This document shows, piece by piece, positions 7,241 through 14,805 of a stretch of 15,019 nt of DNA (within the stretch, counting starts at the first letter, position 1; each line of letters opens with the position of its first letter). Below the pieces are notes generated by a model, which was given only the letters and a program-made list of their open reading frames with translations, was not told where the DNA came from and did no database searches. The position numbers and the translations under genes were made by a program. This DNA is from an uncultured Eubacteriales bacterium (GTDB lineage: Bacteria; Bacillota; Clostridia; Peptostreptococcales; Anaerovoracaceae), in the NCBI GenBank assembly GCA_900540145.1, contig UQEW01000058.1, forward strand, positions 1 to 15,019, in the 5' to 3' direction.

Positions 7241-7508
7241 CCTTTCCGCCTCCTTTGCTTCCCAAAATTTTAGCTACTATTACCGAACTTATAAAACCAA
7301 GTACTGCATATGAAATAGCAATATCCACATACATATCTCGTCTTCCGTCTATAAATCCTATAAGTATCAAGATAAGAATTATATTGGTACACATAACCAA
7401 TATGCCTATAAACCTGTTATATACTCCGGCATTTATAAAAAGGCGGATAAGCATGAGAAGCGTCAGTATTATTATTCCTATAAGATAACATATAAAAAAA
7501 GTTTCCAT
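7230..7508 (-). CDS. mnhF: Na+/H+ antiporter subunit F
   Basis: A 92-residue, three-helix MnhF/MrpF protein. The family region is readable as YNRFIGILVMCTNIILI, followed by a central helix, then DIAISYAVLGFISSVIVAKIL. The more typical Asp-Arg in the first conserved region is Asn-Arg here. It starts 10 nt after the mnhE stop; the ribosome binding site is weak (GAAAG six bases before ATG), so coupling to mnhE translation is likely. The tail is Gly/Lys/Asp-rich and overlaps mnhG. Confidence 0.92.
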   Translation of the reverse strand: METFFICYLIGIIILTLLMLIRLFINAGVYNRFIGILVMCTNIILILILIGFIDGRRDMYVDIAISYAVLGFISSVIVAKILGSKGGGKDDH

Positions 7509-7518
7509 GTTTTGCTTT

Positions 7519-8094
7519 CTACGCCTCCTTTGGGATGTCTGTAATCTCAGCTTCAGGCATAGGAGTAAACTGACATGTTTCTCCGAACAGTTCCGCCACC
7601 TTTAGCGGCATCGTACCGCTGAGCATATCGCAAGCTGCTTTTTTATTAATAGCATGAACTTCAAATACCCCATCTTCCATAACATCTACAGTTATGGTTC
7701 CGGGGGTTAAAATTATAGAGTTAGCCAATACAACTGTTGCTATAGGATTTTCATAAGGCATTGAGAAATATATTATTCTAGGTTCATAATCTAAATGTAT
7801 TTTAAAGATTTCACGTGATACATCCAAAGTAGACTTGAAGATTTCTTTTAGGACCCACAGACCATATGGGATTAATTTTAAGAAGTTAACACCTAAGACA
7901 AAAAATTCTTTCCCCGTTTTTGGGTTTTTTATCATCAAAAATGGAAAACATACTATAGAAATTACCAGTGACGAGACAAATCCAATCAACAGAAACCTTG
8001 TTTCAAATTGACCTGATAATAATATCCATATTATAAAAAGTACTATGGTAAGGCTCAACAAGTGAGATAAGCTTTGTCTCCTTCGCCAGTGCAT
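7519..8094 (-). CDS. mnhE: Na+/H+ antiporter subunit E
   Basis: A 191-residue MnhE protein, first gene of the antiporter operon. Two N-terminal helices (about 14-50) precede a cytosolic domain with the family signature ANSIILTPGTITVDV near residues 124-138. The ATG at 8092-8094 is chosen because GGGAGG lies 8 nt upstream; the adjacent in-frame TTG at 8097 is less suitable. The leader from the predicted transcription start is only about 40 nt, leaving little room for a riboswitch. Confidence 0.94.
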   Translation of the reverse strand: MHWRRRQSLSHLLSLTIVLFIIWILLSGQFETRFLLIGFVSSLVISIVCFPFLMIKNPKTGKEFFVLGVNFLKLIPYGLWVLKEIFKSTLDVSREIFKIHLDYEPRIIYFSMPYENPIATVVLANSIILTPGTITVDVMEDGVFEVHAINKKAACDMLSGTMPLKVAELFGETCQFTPMPEAEITDIPKEA

Positions 8095-8140
8095 CAAAAC
8101 ATCCTCCCGGTTTTAAAAAAGCTAAAACTATCCTATGTTA

Positions 8141-8169
8141 ATTATACATAATCATACAAATTATGTCAA
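8141..8169 (-). promoter_or_regulatory. Consensus sigma-A promoter of the antiporter operon
   Basis: The minus strand carries TTGACA (8169-8164), exactly 17 nt, then TATAAT (8146-8141): a perfect match to the housekeeping consensus. Transcription should start near 8134, about 40 nt before mnhE. No clear operator repeats or riboswitch fold were seen around it, which suggests strong, perhaps constitutive expression of all ten genes. No convincing terminator separates it from the glycosyltransferase gene upstream, so some readthrough into the operon is possible. Confidence 0.85.
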
Positions 8170-8242
8170 GAAATTGCTAAGATTGCCAGGAGGATATTTT
8201 AAAGTTTTGATATTTGATTATTTGTTGTTTTTTCTTTGCAAA

Positions 8243-9169
8243 TCACCCTCTCTCTTTGATTATATAAACCGGTCTCTTTTTATTTTCCAAATAATCTTTT
8301 GAAAGGTAAGCTCCCAAAATATATATAAACAGCATCTGCAAACTGCTCAGCATAAGCAGCGCAAATATGACTATATCAAAACTGGTGATTGCTCCGCCTG
8401 CCCCGATGCTCTGCACCAGATTAATTCCCATAAATGCCAGACCGCCTATAAACAGCAAGCAGCCTATGAGTCCTGCCAATTTAAGGGGAGCTGTAGAGAA
8501 AGACAAAATTCCTTCAAAGGCATAGGAAAACAGGCTTTTGAAATTCCATTTGCTCTTTCCCATAACTCGCTCAACACTTTCGTATTCTATCCACTTGGTA
8601 TCAAAGCCTACGAAAGAAAACAGTCCCTTCATGTATCTGTTGTATTCTTTCATTTCCAATATAGCTTCTGCAACCTTTCGATTCATCATTCTAAAATCTC
8701 CATGGCCGTCAGACATATCCATATGAGTAAGCTTCTTGCTCACCTTATAAAAGGCTCTTGAAAAGATTCCTCTAAGCTTGCTGTCGCCTTCCCGCCCCAT
8801 CCTGAGGCCTCCGCACAAATCGTAGCCTTCCTTGCTTACAGCCTCATACATGGCAGGAAGCAGTGCCGGTGGATGCTGCAAATCCGCGTCCATTATCACC
8901 ATATAGTCACCGGAAGCTTCGCTGAGTCCTGCATACATGCCGGCTTCTTTTCCGAAGTTCCTGGAAAATGCCACATATCTTACATGGGAATCTTCTGCAG
9001 CAAGTTCTTTTATAATTTCCAGAGTCTTGTCGCTGCTGCCGTCATCTACAAATACAAACTCATAATCTGCTTCCTCTATTTTTTTAAGCACCGCTGCTGT
9101 TTCCCTATGAAAAACGGTCAAAGACTCTTCTTCATTGTAGCATGGGACTATTACGCTTATCTTATTCAT
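8243..9169 (-). CDS. Polyprenyl-phosphate glycosyltransferase, GT2 (DPM1/GtrB/CsbB type)
   Basis: A 308-residue family 2 glycosyltransferase expected to load a sugar from a nucleotide donor onto undecaprenyl phosphate at the inner face of the membrane. The N-terminal GT-A fold shows SVIVPCYNEEES (5-16), VDDGSSD (41-47) and the metal-binding DADLQHP (94-100). RVMGKSKW (201-208) is the acceptor-side motif of this group. Two C-terminal helices (about 231-252 and 263-289) anchor it. GGGGAG precedes the ATG, and the start overlaps the GtrA gene by 8 nt. The sugar cannot be told from the sequence; by analogy with CsbB/YfhO systems, GlcNAc is possible. Confidence 0.93.
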   Translation of the reverse strand: MNKISVIVPCYNEEESLTVFHRETAAVLKKIEEADYEFVFVDDGSSDKTLEIIKELAAEDSHVRYVAFSRNFGKEAGMYAGLSEASGDYMVIMDADLQHPPALLPAMYEAVSKEGYDLCGGLRMGREGDSKLRGIFSRAFYKVSKKLTHMDMSDGHGDFRMMNRKVAEAILEMKEYNRYMKGLFSFVGFDTKWIEYESVERVMGKSKWNFKSLFSYAFEGILSFSTAPLKLAGLIGCLLFIGGLAFMGINLVQSIGAGGAITSFDIVIFALLMLSSLQMLFIYILGAYLSKDYLENKKRPVYIIKERG

Positions 9170-9560
9170 GAGAAACTCCCCTTTCTTTGAAAATTCCGTA
9201 TTTGCAGGCTATATAATTAAGCGTCACCGTAACCGCGCTTACAAGTATCTTTGCCAGCATGTTATCTGCCCGGAGCAAGTCCACCATTATGTAGAGAAGG
9301 ACGGTCTCGGCAGCAAGAGTTGTAAGTCTAAGAGAAAAGAACTGTATAAATTCTCTTATTCCGGAGCCTTTAGAGCAAAACACTATCTGCCTGTTGGCGA
9401 AAAAGGCAAAAGTAACTGCTCCCAGCCACGCCGTACAGTTTGCTGCTATATAATTTACCGACGCAGCAACCAGAGCAAAATAGATTACATAATTTATTGC
9501 TGTAGTGATTCCTCCAGTCATGATATAACGCACTATCTGTGATTCCTGTAACTTTTTCAT
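9162..9560 (-). CDS. GtrA-family membrane protein, candidate glycolipid flippase
   Basis: A 132-residue GtrA/GtcA-like protein with four membrane helices: the start QIVRYIMTGGITTAINYVIY, a middle FANRQIVF motif, and the last helix with NYIACKYGIF. Members are thought to move polyprenyl-phosphate-linked sugars across the membrane for an outer-face transferase. It overlaps the YfhO gene by 4 nt (ATGA) and the GT2 gene by 8 nt, so the three proteins are probably translationally coupled and made in fixed proportion. AAGGA precedes the ATG. Confidence 0.92.
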   Translation of the reverse strand: MKKLQESQIVRYIMTGGITTAINYVIYFALVAASVNYIAANCTAWLGAVTFAFFANRQIVFCSKGSGIREFIQFFSLRLTTLAAETVLLYIMVDLLRADNMLAKILVSAVTVTLNYIACKYGIFKERGVSHE

Positions 9561-11968
9561 ACTCTTTTCCTTCTTCCCCTTTTAATCAGATTCTTTTCTT
9601 TTTTGTTTACAATTATGGCTATTCCAAAAGACAGCAAACTTATTGCCGTGCCTGCCCAAAACCCCGGAGCGCAGTACGTTATCTCTATATCGTGTTCTCC
9701 GGCTTCCAGAGGGAATCCTGCAAAAGTTGTATTTACCTTTTCCACTTTAACTTCTTTTCCATCTACCTCTGCACGATAACCCTCTTTATATGGCATCGAA
9801 GTGACGAAGTATCCGTCTTGCTCCATGTCTATAGAGCCGCAAAACACCTGGTTGCTATCCAGATCCCAATAGGATACCGGCATAACATGTTCTACTTCAG
9901 GCGAGCCGGCTTCGTATACCCGGAGATTCTTTATCTCGTAATCTCCTCCGCTTTCTTCAAGCTCAAACTCTTTAGTTTTTTCATCTGACGTCAATACATA
10001 CGTAAAGTTATAATTTTTATTAGGATAAGCTGCGCTTTCAGATGAAAGCTTGTTTTTTATTCCATCTATGGTAATCGACACTTCTCTATCGTCGCTTCTC
10101 TCTATGTCAAAAGATATTATTACCGTTTTTTGTTCAGGTATTTGAGCAAGTTTTATCTTGCTGCCCGAAAGTTCCGCTTCTATGGGACTGATTCGGCTTC
10201 CTGTAAGAGCCTGAATATTGTCAGGAAACTCCAGTTTATCTAATTCCGCTTCAGAAACCAGACTATAAACGCCATAGCACACAGGGAGCACATTCTTGTT
10301 TTCTGCTATAACGTAGCCGTCTCTCTCGGCTATGGTTTCATAACCGCAGGGAATCCTATCTTCGTCAACAAGCACGTATCTGATTCCCATAAAATAATTG
10401 AAGAAAATGTTGCTGCTGGCAGCCAAAGCAACCCTGTTTCTAGCTACAATAGGATTTTTCATAATATCATAGAAAAATTCACTGTAGCCGGTATTGGTCA
10501 CCGAGGAATACATGGCAGTTTTTTTGATGTCCCCTGACGGCAGCAAATTGCTGTTCAGATAGCTGTTACTCAAATAATCAAAGCGGTATCCTTTATCGCT
10601 GATTATCCTGTCTATTTCATCAAGCTCAAACCTGCTCTGCCTCATATCATTTGATTTTATATATTCTTCCCCAAAAGTATTGACACCATAACTTACGCAA
10701 ACAGATATCGCCATCATAAAAGACAGCGCTGCTACGGTCTGATGCTGTTTTGCCTTATAATTATCTTTTTTTATAATGAAATCTATTAAAATCCACAGCA
10801 TCAGCAATGCCCATTCCACCAGTATCAATAAGCGCCACTGGGAATAAAAAGCCGGTATGACGCACATCAGAGCAGGAATCAGCTTAAGCTTTTCTTTTCC
10901 CCTGTAAACACTTTCAAATACATCTGAACATATCCACACTATAAGAGGTAAGAAAGGTATGAGCATTTTGCTTCTGGCATATAGAAAGCCGCTAAAAACC
11001 AGCCAAATAGCCGGAACAAGGCAGCATATCAGTACTGCTGCAGAAATACCCCTTTTTCGCTTGTCATAAAGAGCCAGCAGCAAGCCGTATAGCGCAATCA
11101 GAGTGAGACCTACGCCGTAAGCGCTGTGCAAAAGCCCTTCGGAAGTTAAATCCAGCAGTGGGATAGGCTCATCAGCAAAGGAACCTCCATCCTTTTCAGT
11201 AGACAGGATGTCCAAAGCTGTAGGCAGCAGAAGAACGGCTGCCATTCCTACCGACAGCAATGCGGAAACTGTCGCCTTTGCTCCCAGCAAGAGTTTCTTT
11301 TCGTTTTCCGTTTTTAAAACACAATGAACAAAATACATTGCCAAAACTACAAGACACGTCGGCGCATAAAAAAAGCTGTGTATACATATTAAAAATATCG
11401 ACAACATCAGCAAGAAGCTTTTTTTCTTTTGCAAGAACGTATCTATCCCTATAAATGCCGTGAACATAAACGGCATATAGTTGACAAACATAATCTGATG
11501 ATGAGAATGGAAAAAACATGTGGCAGTGGCCGTCATAACAGCGCCCGCCATTGAAAATCCAATACTCATGCCTTTTCTTTTCAGCCATGCGAAGCACAAA
11601 TTTACAGAAGCTACGGCGCCCAGAACGGCATAACCTGCTATTATATACTTCATGGATATGCTCGGAAGCAGGCAGCTTATCATCACATCCGGCCTCAAAA
11701 GTCCGTAATAAGCCAAATCATAAGCGTTTATCCCTCCGCCTATGTTGATATACTGAGGAAATAATGTGCCCTGCTCAAGCATGGTCTGCCTTATGGCTTC
11801 TGCCGCTCCCGCGTGCTGGCTGTACCAGTCCCCTTCGGAACCGAAAAAATCCCCCTTTTCCATCGGCAAGAAAAGCAAAGCCAGCATAAGCCCTGTAAGC
11901 GCCAGATAAGGGATGATTTTATTGATTATTTCTTTTCTTTTTTCTATTGTTTTAACGGTAGCTATCAT
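9557..11968 (-). CDS. YfhO-family multi-pass membrane glycosyltransferase (GT-C type)
   Basis: A protein of about 803 residues. After a first helix (about 20-37), the outward-facing loop carries acidic SEGDWYSQH near residue 47, the usual site of the catalytic acidic residues in GT-C enzymes. A dozen or so helices follow to about residue 430, then a large extracytoplasmic beta-rich domain (about 440-775) and a final helix with a basic tail. In Bacillus and Listeria, YfhO-type proteins transfer sugars from a lipid carrier to teichoic acid outside the cell, working with a GT2 enzyme and a GtrA-like flippase, exactly the two genes that follow. ATG at 11968 has GAGGG 8 nt upstream; the in-frame TTG at 11974 is the poorer choice. 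The acceptor here is unknown. Confidence 0.88.
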   Translation of the reverse strand: MIATVKTIEKRKEIINKIIPYLALTGLMLALLFLPMEKGDFFGSEGDWYSQHAGAAEAIRQTMLEQGTLFPQYINIGGGINAYDLAYYGLLRPDVMISCLLPSISMKYIIAGYAVLGAVASVNLCFAWLKRKGMSIGFSMAGAVMTATATCFFHSHHQIMFVNYMPFMFTAFIGIDTFLQKKKSFLLMLSIFLICIHSFFYAPTCLVVLAMYFVHCVLKTENEKKLLLGAKATVSALLSVGMAAVLLLPTALDILSTEKDGGSFADEPIPLLDLTSEGLLHSAYGVGLTLIALYGLLLALYDKRKRGISAAVLICCLVPAIWLVFSGFLYARSKMLIPFLPLIVWICSDVFESVYRGKEKLKLIPALMCVIPAFYSQWRLLILVEWALLMLWILIDFIIKKDNYKAKQHQTVAALSFMMAISVCVSYGVNTFGEEYIKSNDMRQSRFELDEIDRIISDKGYRFDYLSNSYLNSNLLPSGDIKKTAMYSSVTNTGYSEFFYDIMKNPIVARNRVALAASSNIFFNYFMGIRYVLVDEDRIPCGYETIAERDGYVIAENKNVLPVCYGVYSLVSEAELDKLEFPDNIQALTGSRISPIEAELSGSKIKLAQIPEQKTVIISFDIERSDDREVSITIDGIKNKLSSESAAYPNKNYNFTYVLTSDEKTKEFELEESGGDYEIKNLRVYEAGSPEVEHVMPVSYWDLDSNQVFCGSIDMEQDGYFVTSMPYKEGYRAEVDGKEVKVEKVNTTFAGFPLEAGEHDIEITYCAPGFWAGTAISLLSFGIAIIVNKKEKNLIKRGRRKRV

Positions 11969-11987
11969 GTTCAAAACCCTCTGTCGT

Positions 11988-12065
11988 TTTATAGTCTAAT
12001 AGTACCAACCCTTTCTTAAATAAACATCAAGACAAGTCTTAAAAATTCTTAAACAAATCCTTAAA
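11988..12065 (-). promoter_or_regulatory. Promoter region of the glycosylation operon with four TTTAAG half-sites
   Basis: On the minus strand TTTAAG occurs at 12065-12060, 12053-12048, 12043-12038 and 12020-12015, spaced 12, 10 and 23 nt, about one or two helical turns each. Possible -10 boxes are TATAAA (11993-11988) and TACTAT (12004-11999); neither has a good -35 at 17 nt, and the last TTTAAG lies about where a -35 box would be for TATAAA. This is the layout expected of an activator-dependent promoter bound by an OmpR-type regulator, such as the one encoded just upstream. Confidence 0.6.
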
Positions 12066-12068
12066 AAC

Positions 12069-12106
12069 AAAAAAAGAGCATATGAGAAAATCCTTCCCAT
12101 ATACTC
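12069..12106 (-). terminator. Rho-independent terminator after the sensor kinase gene
   Basis: Plus-strand GAGCATATGAGAA (12076-12088) and TTCCCATATACTC (12094-12106) form a 13-bp stem including two G:U pairs in the minus-strand RNA, with a 5-nt loop. Seven U residues follow directly (12075-12069). It ends the regulator-kinase transcript and separates it from the glycosylation operon promoter, whose first half-site lies right behind the U-tract. Confidence 0.88.
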
Positions 12107-12156
12107 ATGTTGGGCCATATTCTGTTTAATTATACTCTTCTTTTTTATCTCTTGTT

Positions 12157-13398
12157 TTAACCTTCGGCTTTTGCTCCAACCGGAAACGATAATATGGCTT
12201 TGAACTGATCACAATCTATATTGATATCAAATGCTCCCCCGAGAGCGCTGGCATAAGTGCTCACTATGGCCAAGCCCAATCCGTTGCCTTCGCTGGAACG
12301 GGCTTTATCCCCTCTGGCAAACCTCTCTACTATGTCCTCTTTGTTAAAATCCATCAGGTATCCTGCCGTATTGGTTATTTCAAGGCATAAACGCGGTTGA
12401 GCAGGCGTCCCGTATATAAAAGTCTTAATGAATACCCTTGTATTTTCGGCGGAGTATTTTAAAGCGTTTTCTATAAGGTTCTGACAAATCCTATACATGT
12501 GCATATTATCGGTAACCAAATGGGTATCGTCTTCCGTCAGCACTGCCACAAACTGGAGATGGCTGCTTCCTATCTTATCATCCATGTCGGCTAGTATCTG
12601 TTCTATCAGCCTATTCATCTCTATGGACTCCATATGAGTCTGTATATTTCCGCTGCTGGCTTTTGCCAGGGAGAAGAGGCTTTCTATCATTTCTTTGAGC
12701 TTTTCTGCCTTGTCAGAGATGACTTCCACATAGTCTCTTGGCACCTGATCTAATTCTTCTTTTTTCAACAGTTCCAAATAACCCACCATGGAAGTAAGAG
12801 GAGTCTTTAAATCATGGGAGACATTGGAAATCAAATCTATCTTCAGCTGCTCGCTTCTTGCCGCCTTTTCGATGCTCTTTTTTTCCAGCTCAACAGCTTC
12901 TCTGAGCCTATCCTTATTAATCTCGCTGACGCAGTCCATCAGCATATCCAGCCGGCCTTTCATAAATTTGATAATCCACACTTCTGCGATGGCAAACTGT
13001 ACTACCGAAGTTGCCACCATCAGATATCCTGTCGAATAATTGGGATAATAGTAGCCGCCGTTAATCTGCGAATTCAGAAATAAAACTGAGGCAACAAGCA
13101 ATATGAGTCCTGCCGTGCATACAGTTTTTTGCTGATTTATCCAAGTTTCTTTCCATGAGCTGTAGAAATCGCTGTTTTCAGGTATCCACCTGTTGTATAT
13201 TCTCTTAAGAGCGGCAGGCACGATTATGCATACCCCCGCTGCCAAAAATAAGTTGGCGACGATTCCGAATTTCCATGTATCTGCCGTGCTCATATAAAAT
13301 CTGGATCTGTAAAATATATATCCCAGCAAAGCAAAGCCCAAGGCCGCAACCAGCGCTCCAAAGATAAATTGCCGGTTTACCCGCCAAAATTCGGACAT
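12157..13398 (-). CDS. Membrane sensor histidine kinase
   Basis: A protein of about 413 residues with four N-terminal membrane helices (around 11-31, 43-63, 91-109 and 126-146), no large external sensor domain and no obvious HAMP. The helices are followed by a helical linker and a HisKA domain with the phosphoacceptor His195 in SNVSHDLKTPLTS. The ATPase domain shows the N box NLIENALKYS and the G box EGNGLGLAIV. It partners the response regulator that ends 4 nt before its ATG. A TTG start at 13431, overlapping the regulator gene, is possible, but its ribosome binding site is not better; neither start has a strong GGAGG. The few extracellular residues suggest sensing within the membrane, as in cell-envelope-stress kinases; the signal is unknown. 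Confidence 0.92.
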   Translation of the reverse strand: MSEFWRVNRQFIFGALVAALGFALLGYIFYRSRFYMSTADTWKFGIVANLFLAAGVCIIVPAALKRIYNRWIPENSDFYSSWKETWINQQKTVCTAGLILLVASVLFLNSQINGGYYYPNYSTGYLMVATSVVQFAIAEVWIIKFMKGRLDMLMDCVSEINKDRLREAVELEKKSIEKAARSEQLKIDLISNVSHDLKTPLTSMVGYLELLKKEELDQVPRDYVEVISDKAEKLKEMIESLFSLAKASSGNIQTHMESIEMNRLIEQILADMDDKIGSSHLQFVAVLTEDDTHLVTDNMHMYRICQNLIENALKYSAENTRVFIKTFIYGTPAQPRLCLEITNTAGYLMDFNKEDIVERFARGDKARSSEGNGLGLAIVSTYASALGGAFDINIDCDQFKAILSFPVGAKAEG

Positions 13399-13402
13399 TT
13401 TT

Positions 13403-14125
13403 TTAGTTATATTTTTCCATTTTGTATCCAATGCCCCACACCACCTTTATATATTTAGGATTTTTCGCATCGATTTCTATCTTTTCTCTTATATGTCTTA
13501 TGTGCACCATCACTGTGTTTTCCACCGCAAAGGTCGCCAACTCGTTCCACACATTTTCATATATCTGTTCAGCGGGAAAAACCTGTCCCACATGTTCCAT
13601 CAAAAACTCAAGTATCTTATATTCCGTAGCCGTCAGCTTTACTTCTTTTCCCTCCACAACGGCTAGCCTCTGCCTTCTGTCCAGTACCAGACCGCCGTTG
13701 GCGATGATGTCGTCATTGGTTTTAGGAGTTTCTCCGCCCCAGGCTTTGTACCGTCTGAGCTGAGCTTTTATACGCGCTATCAGCTCCGCAGCGTTGTAAG
13801 GTTTGCTGACGTAATCATCTGCGCCTAAAATCAACCCCGAGACTTTATCGCTTTCTTCTGTTTTGGCAGAAAGGATTATGGCTGGTATCTTATAATTTTC
13901 ACGTATTTTCATAAGGGCTGAAAGTCCGTTCAGCTTGGGCATCATCACGTCCAGCAGAATGAGATCTATGTGATTTGATTCCAGTTTCTCAAGAGCTTCC
14001 ATGCCGTCATAAGCAGTCACTATGTTGTATCCTTCAAGAGATAACAGTTTCCCCAGTGAGTCTACTATTTCTCTGTTGTCATCTACTATCAGAATAGTCT
14101 CTCCTAAAATGTGTTCACTGTTCAT
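13403..14125 (-). CDS. OmpR-family response regulator
   Basis: A 240-residue two-domain regulator. The receiver has acidic pocket Asp15/Asp16, phosphoacceptor Asp59 (LILLDVMMPK), the conserved Ser/Thr position Ser86 and Lys108 (YVSKPY). The C-terminal winged helix (about 140-238) ends with NTVMVHIRHIREKIE and the VWGIGYKME wing. The ATG at 14125 is chosen because AAAGGA lies 9 nt upstream; an in-frame TTG at 14191 would put 22 extra residues before the receiver domain. It is probably the activator or repressor of the TTTAAG-repeat promoters at 11988-12065 and 14211-14262, which would make it autoregulated. Confidence 0.94.
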   Translation of the reverse strand: MNSEHILGETILIVDDNREIVDSLGKLLSLEGYNIVTAYDGMEALEKLESNHIDLILLDVMMPKLNGLSALMKIRENYKIPAIILSAKTEESDKVSGLILGADDYVSKPYNAAELIARIKAQLRRYKAWGGETPKTNDDIIANGGLVLDRRQRLAVVEGKEVKLTATEYKILEFLMEHVGQVFPAEQIYENVWNELATFAVENTVMVHIRHIREKIEIDAKNPKYIKVVWGIGYKMEKYN

Positions 14126-14210
14126 CTTGTTTAATCCTTTCCGCTGTATGTTTTTTCTGCAGCTTGAAACTATGTCCGCTGCGCCTTGCAATTATATTTA
14201 TGCCAGAAGT

Positions 14211-14262
14211 ATAATAACCCCCAGTTAAGAAAAACTCAATAAAATTCTTAAAAATGCCTTAA
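14211..14262 (-). promoter_or_regulatory. Promoter of the two-component system genes with TTAAG repeats
   Basis: On the minus strand TTGAGT (14239-14234) and TATTAT (14216-14211) are separated by 17 nt, giving a reasonable sigma-A promoter about 80 nt before the regulator ATG. TTAAG occurs at 14262-14258 and 14251-14247, 11 nt apart, and the -35 box itself begins with the related TTGAG 12 nt further on. The core TTTAAGAATTTT is shared with the glycosylation operon promoter, which points to a common regulator and autoregulation. A 14-bp AT-only palindrome (14260-14273) borders the repeats. Confidence 0.65.
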
Positions 14263-14309
14263 TTATATAATTATATATGTGAATGCAATTGTGGAATCAG
14301 CAGGTACCG

Positions 14310-14639
14310 TCAAATCAGCCCCCTGAGGTGAGCTGTGTATATCTGCTTAGTTTTAACGTAATTATCTTTGCCCAAATATATGTCTTCTCCGTTTTGGAAG
14401 TGAATCTGCTGCTCTCTGACCATCTGTATCTTATCCAGATTTACCACCAGCTTTTTCATTATTTGAAAAAACCTTTTGTCCAGATGTTCAACAACGTTCT
14501 CCATCCTCTCATAATAAGAATAAACTTCATGATCTGTCACTATTGTCAGCTTTTTCTGTTGCTGTTGTATATACACTATATCGTCTATCTTAACCCTGCA
14601 GCTATATCTCTTTGTGATTACAGATATGTATCCTTCCAT
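14310..14639 (-). CDS. Stand-alone LytTR DNA-binding protein
   Basis: A 109-residue protein made up almost entirely of one LytTR domain, with the readable pattern IDDIVYIQQQQKKLTIVT (18-35), a central MENVVEHL...FFQIMKKLVVNLDKI and the C-terminal YLGKDNYVKTKQIY. There is no receiver domain or membrane segment, so it would be a transcription regulator without its own phosphorylation site. GGGAGG lies 13 nt before the ATG, longer than usual, but an in-frame stop lies three codons upstream, so no earlier start is possible. It precedes the two-component genes with its own promoter and no strong terminator, so partial cotranscription is possible. Targets are unknown. Confidence 0.85.
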   Translation of the reverse strand: MEGYISVITKRYSCRVKIDDIVYIQQQQKKLTIVTDHEVYSYYERMENVVEHLDKRFFQIMKKLVVNLDKIQMVREQQIHFQNGEDIYLGKDNYVKTKQIYTAHLRGLI

Positions 14640-14673
14640 AGTATTCTATAATCCTCCCTTTGCATTTAGCATT

Positions 14674-14703
14674 ATTTTACATTCTTTATTGTACCACTGC
14701 CAA
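14674..14703 (-). promoter_or_regulatory. Probable promoter of the LytTR gene
   Basis: On the minus strand TTGGCA (14703-14698) is followed after 18 nt by TAAAAT (14679-14674). Initiation would be near 14667, giving a leader of about 28 nt with GGGAGG in it. Both boxes deviate from consensus by one base, and spacing is one base longer than ideal. Confidence 0.5.
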
Positions 14704-14725
14704 GTCTTGAGTTTTTTCACGGACA

Positions 14726-14761
14726 TTCGACATATTTAGATAAATTAGACAAAGTTCGACA
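14726..14761. repeat. Four heptamer direct repeats in helical register, candidate operator
   Basis: On the plus strand TTCGACA (14726), TTAGATA (14736), TTAGACA (14745) and TTCGACA (14755) follow at intervals of 10, 9 and 10 nt. The outer two copies extend to identical TTCGACAT. The array ends 23 nt upstream of the -35 box of the LytTR gene. Phasing of about one DNA turn puts all copies on one face of the helix, as for a cooperatively bound regulator. The obvious candidate is the LytTR protein itself, though the heptamer does not match the binding motifs I know for that family. Confidence 0.6.
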
Positions 14762-14805
14762 TTATTCTTCTCATTTATTATAAAATAATATTTTCCGGCT
14801 GCCGC

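Noticed and set aside
8188..8230. AGGAGG on the plus strand at 8188-8193 in the gap before the antiporter promoter, suggesting a small plus-strand gene.
   Set aside because: No ATG at a usable distance; only a TTG 13 nt away opens a short frame running back into the glycosyltransferase gene without family resemblance.
14260..14273. A perfect 14-bp AT-only palindrome between the LytTR gene and the two-component promoter, considered as an operator or terminator.
   Set aside because: It contains only A and T, so stem stability is low and chance occurrence in AT-rich DNA is high; noted only as part of the promoter surroundings.
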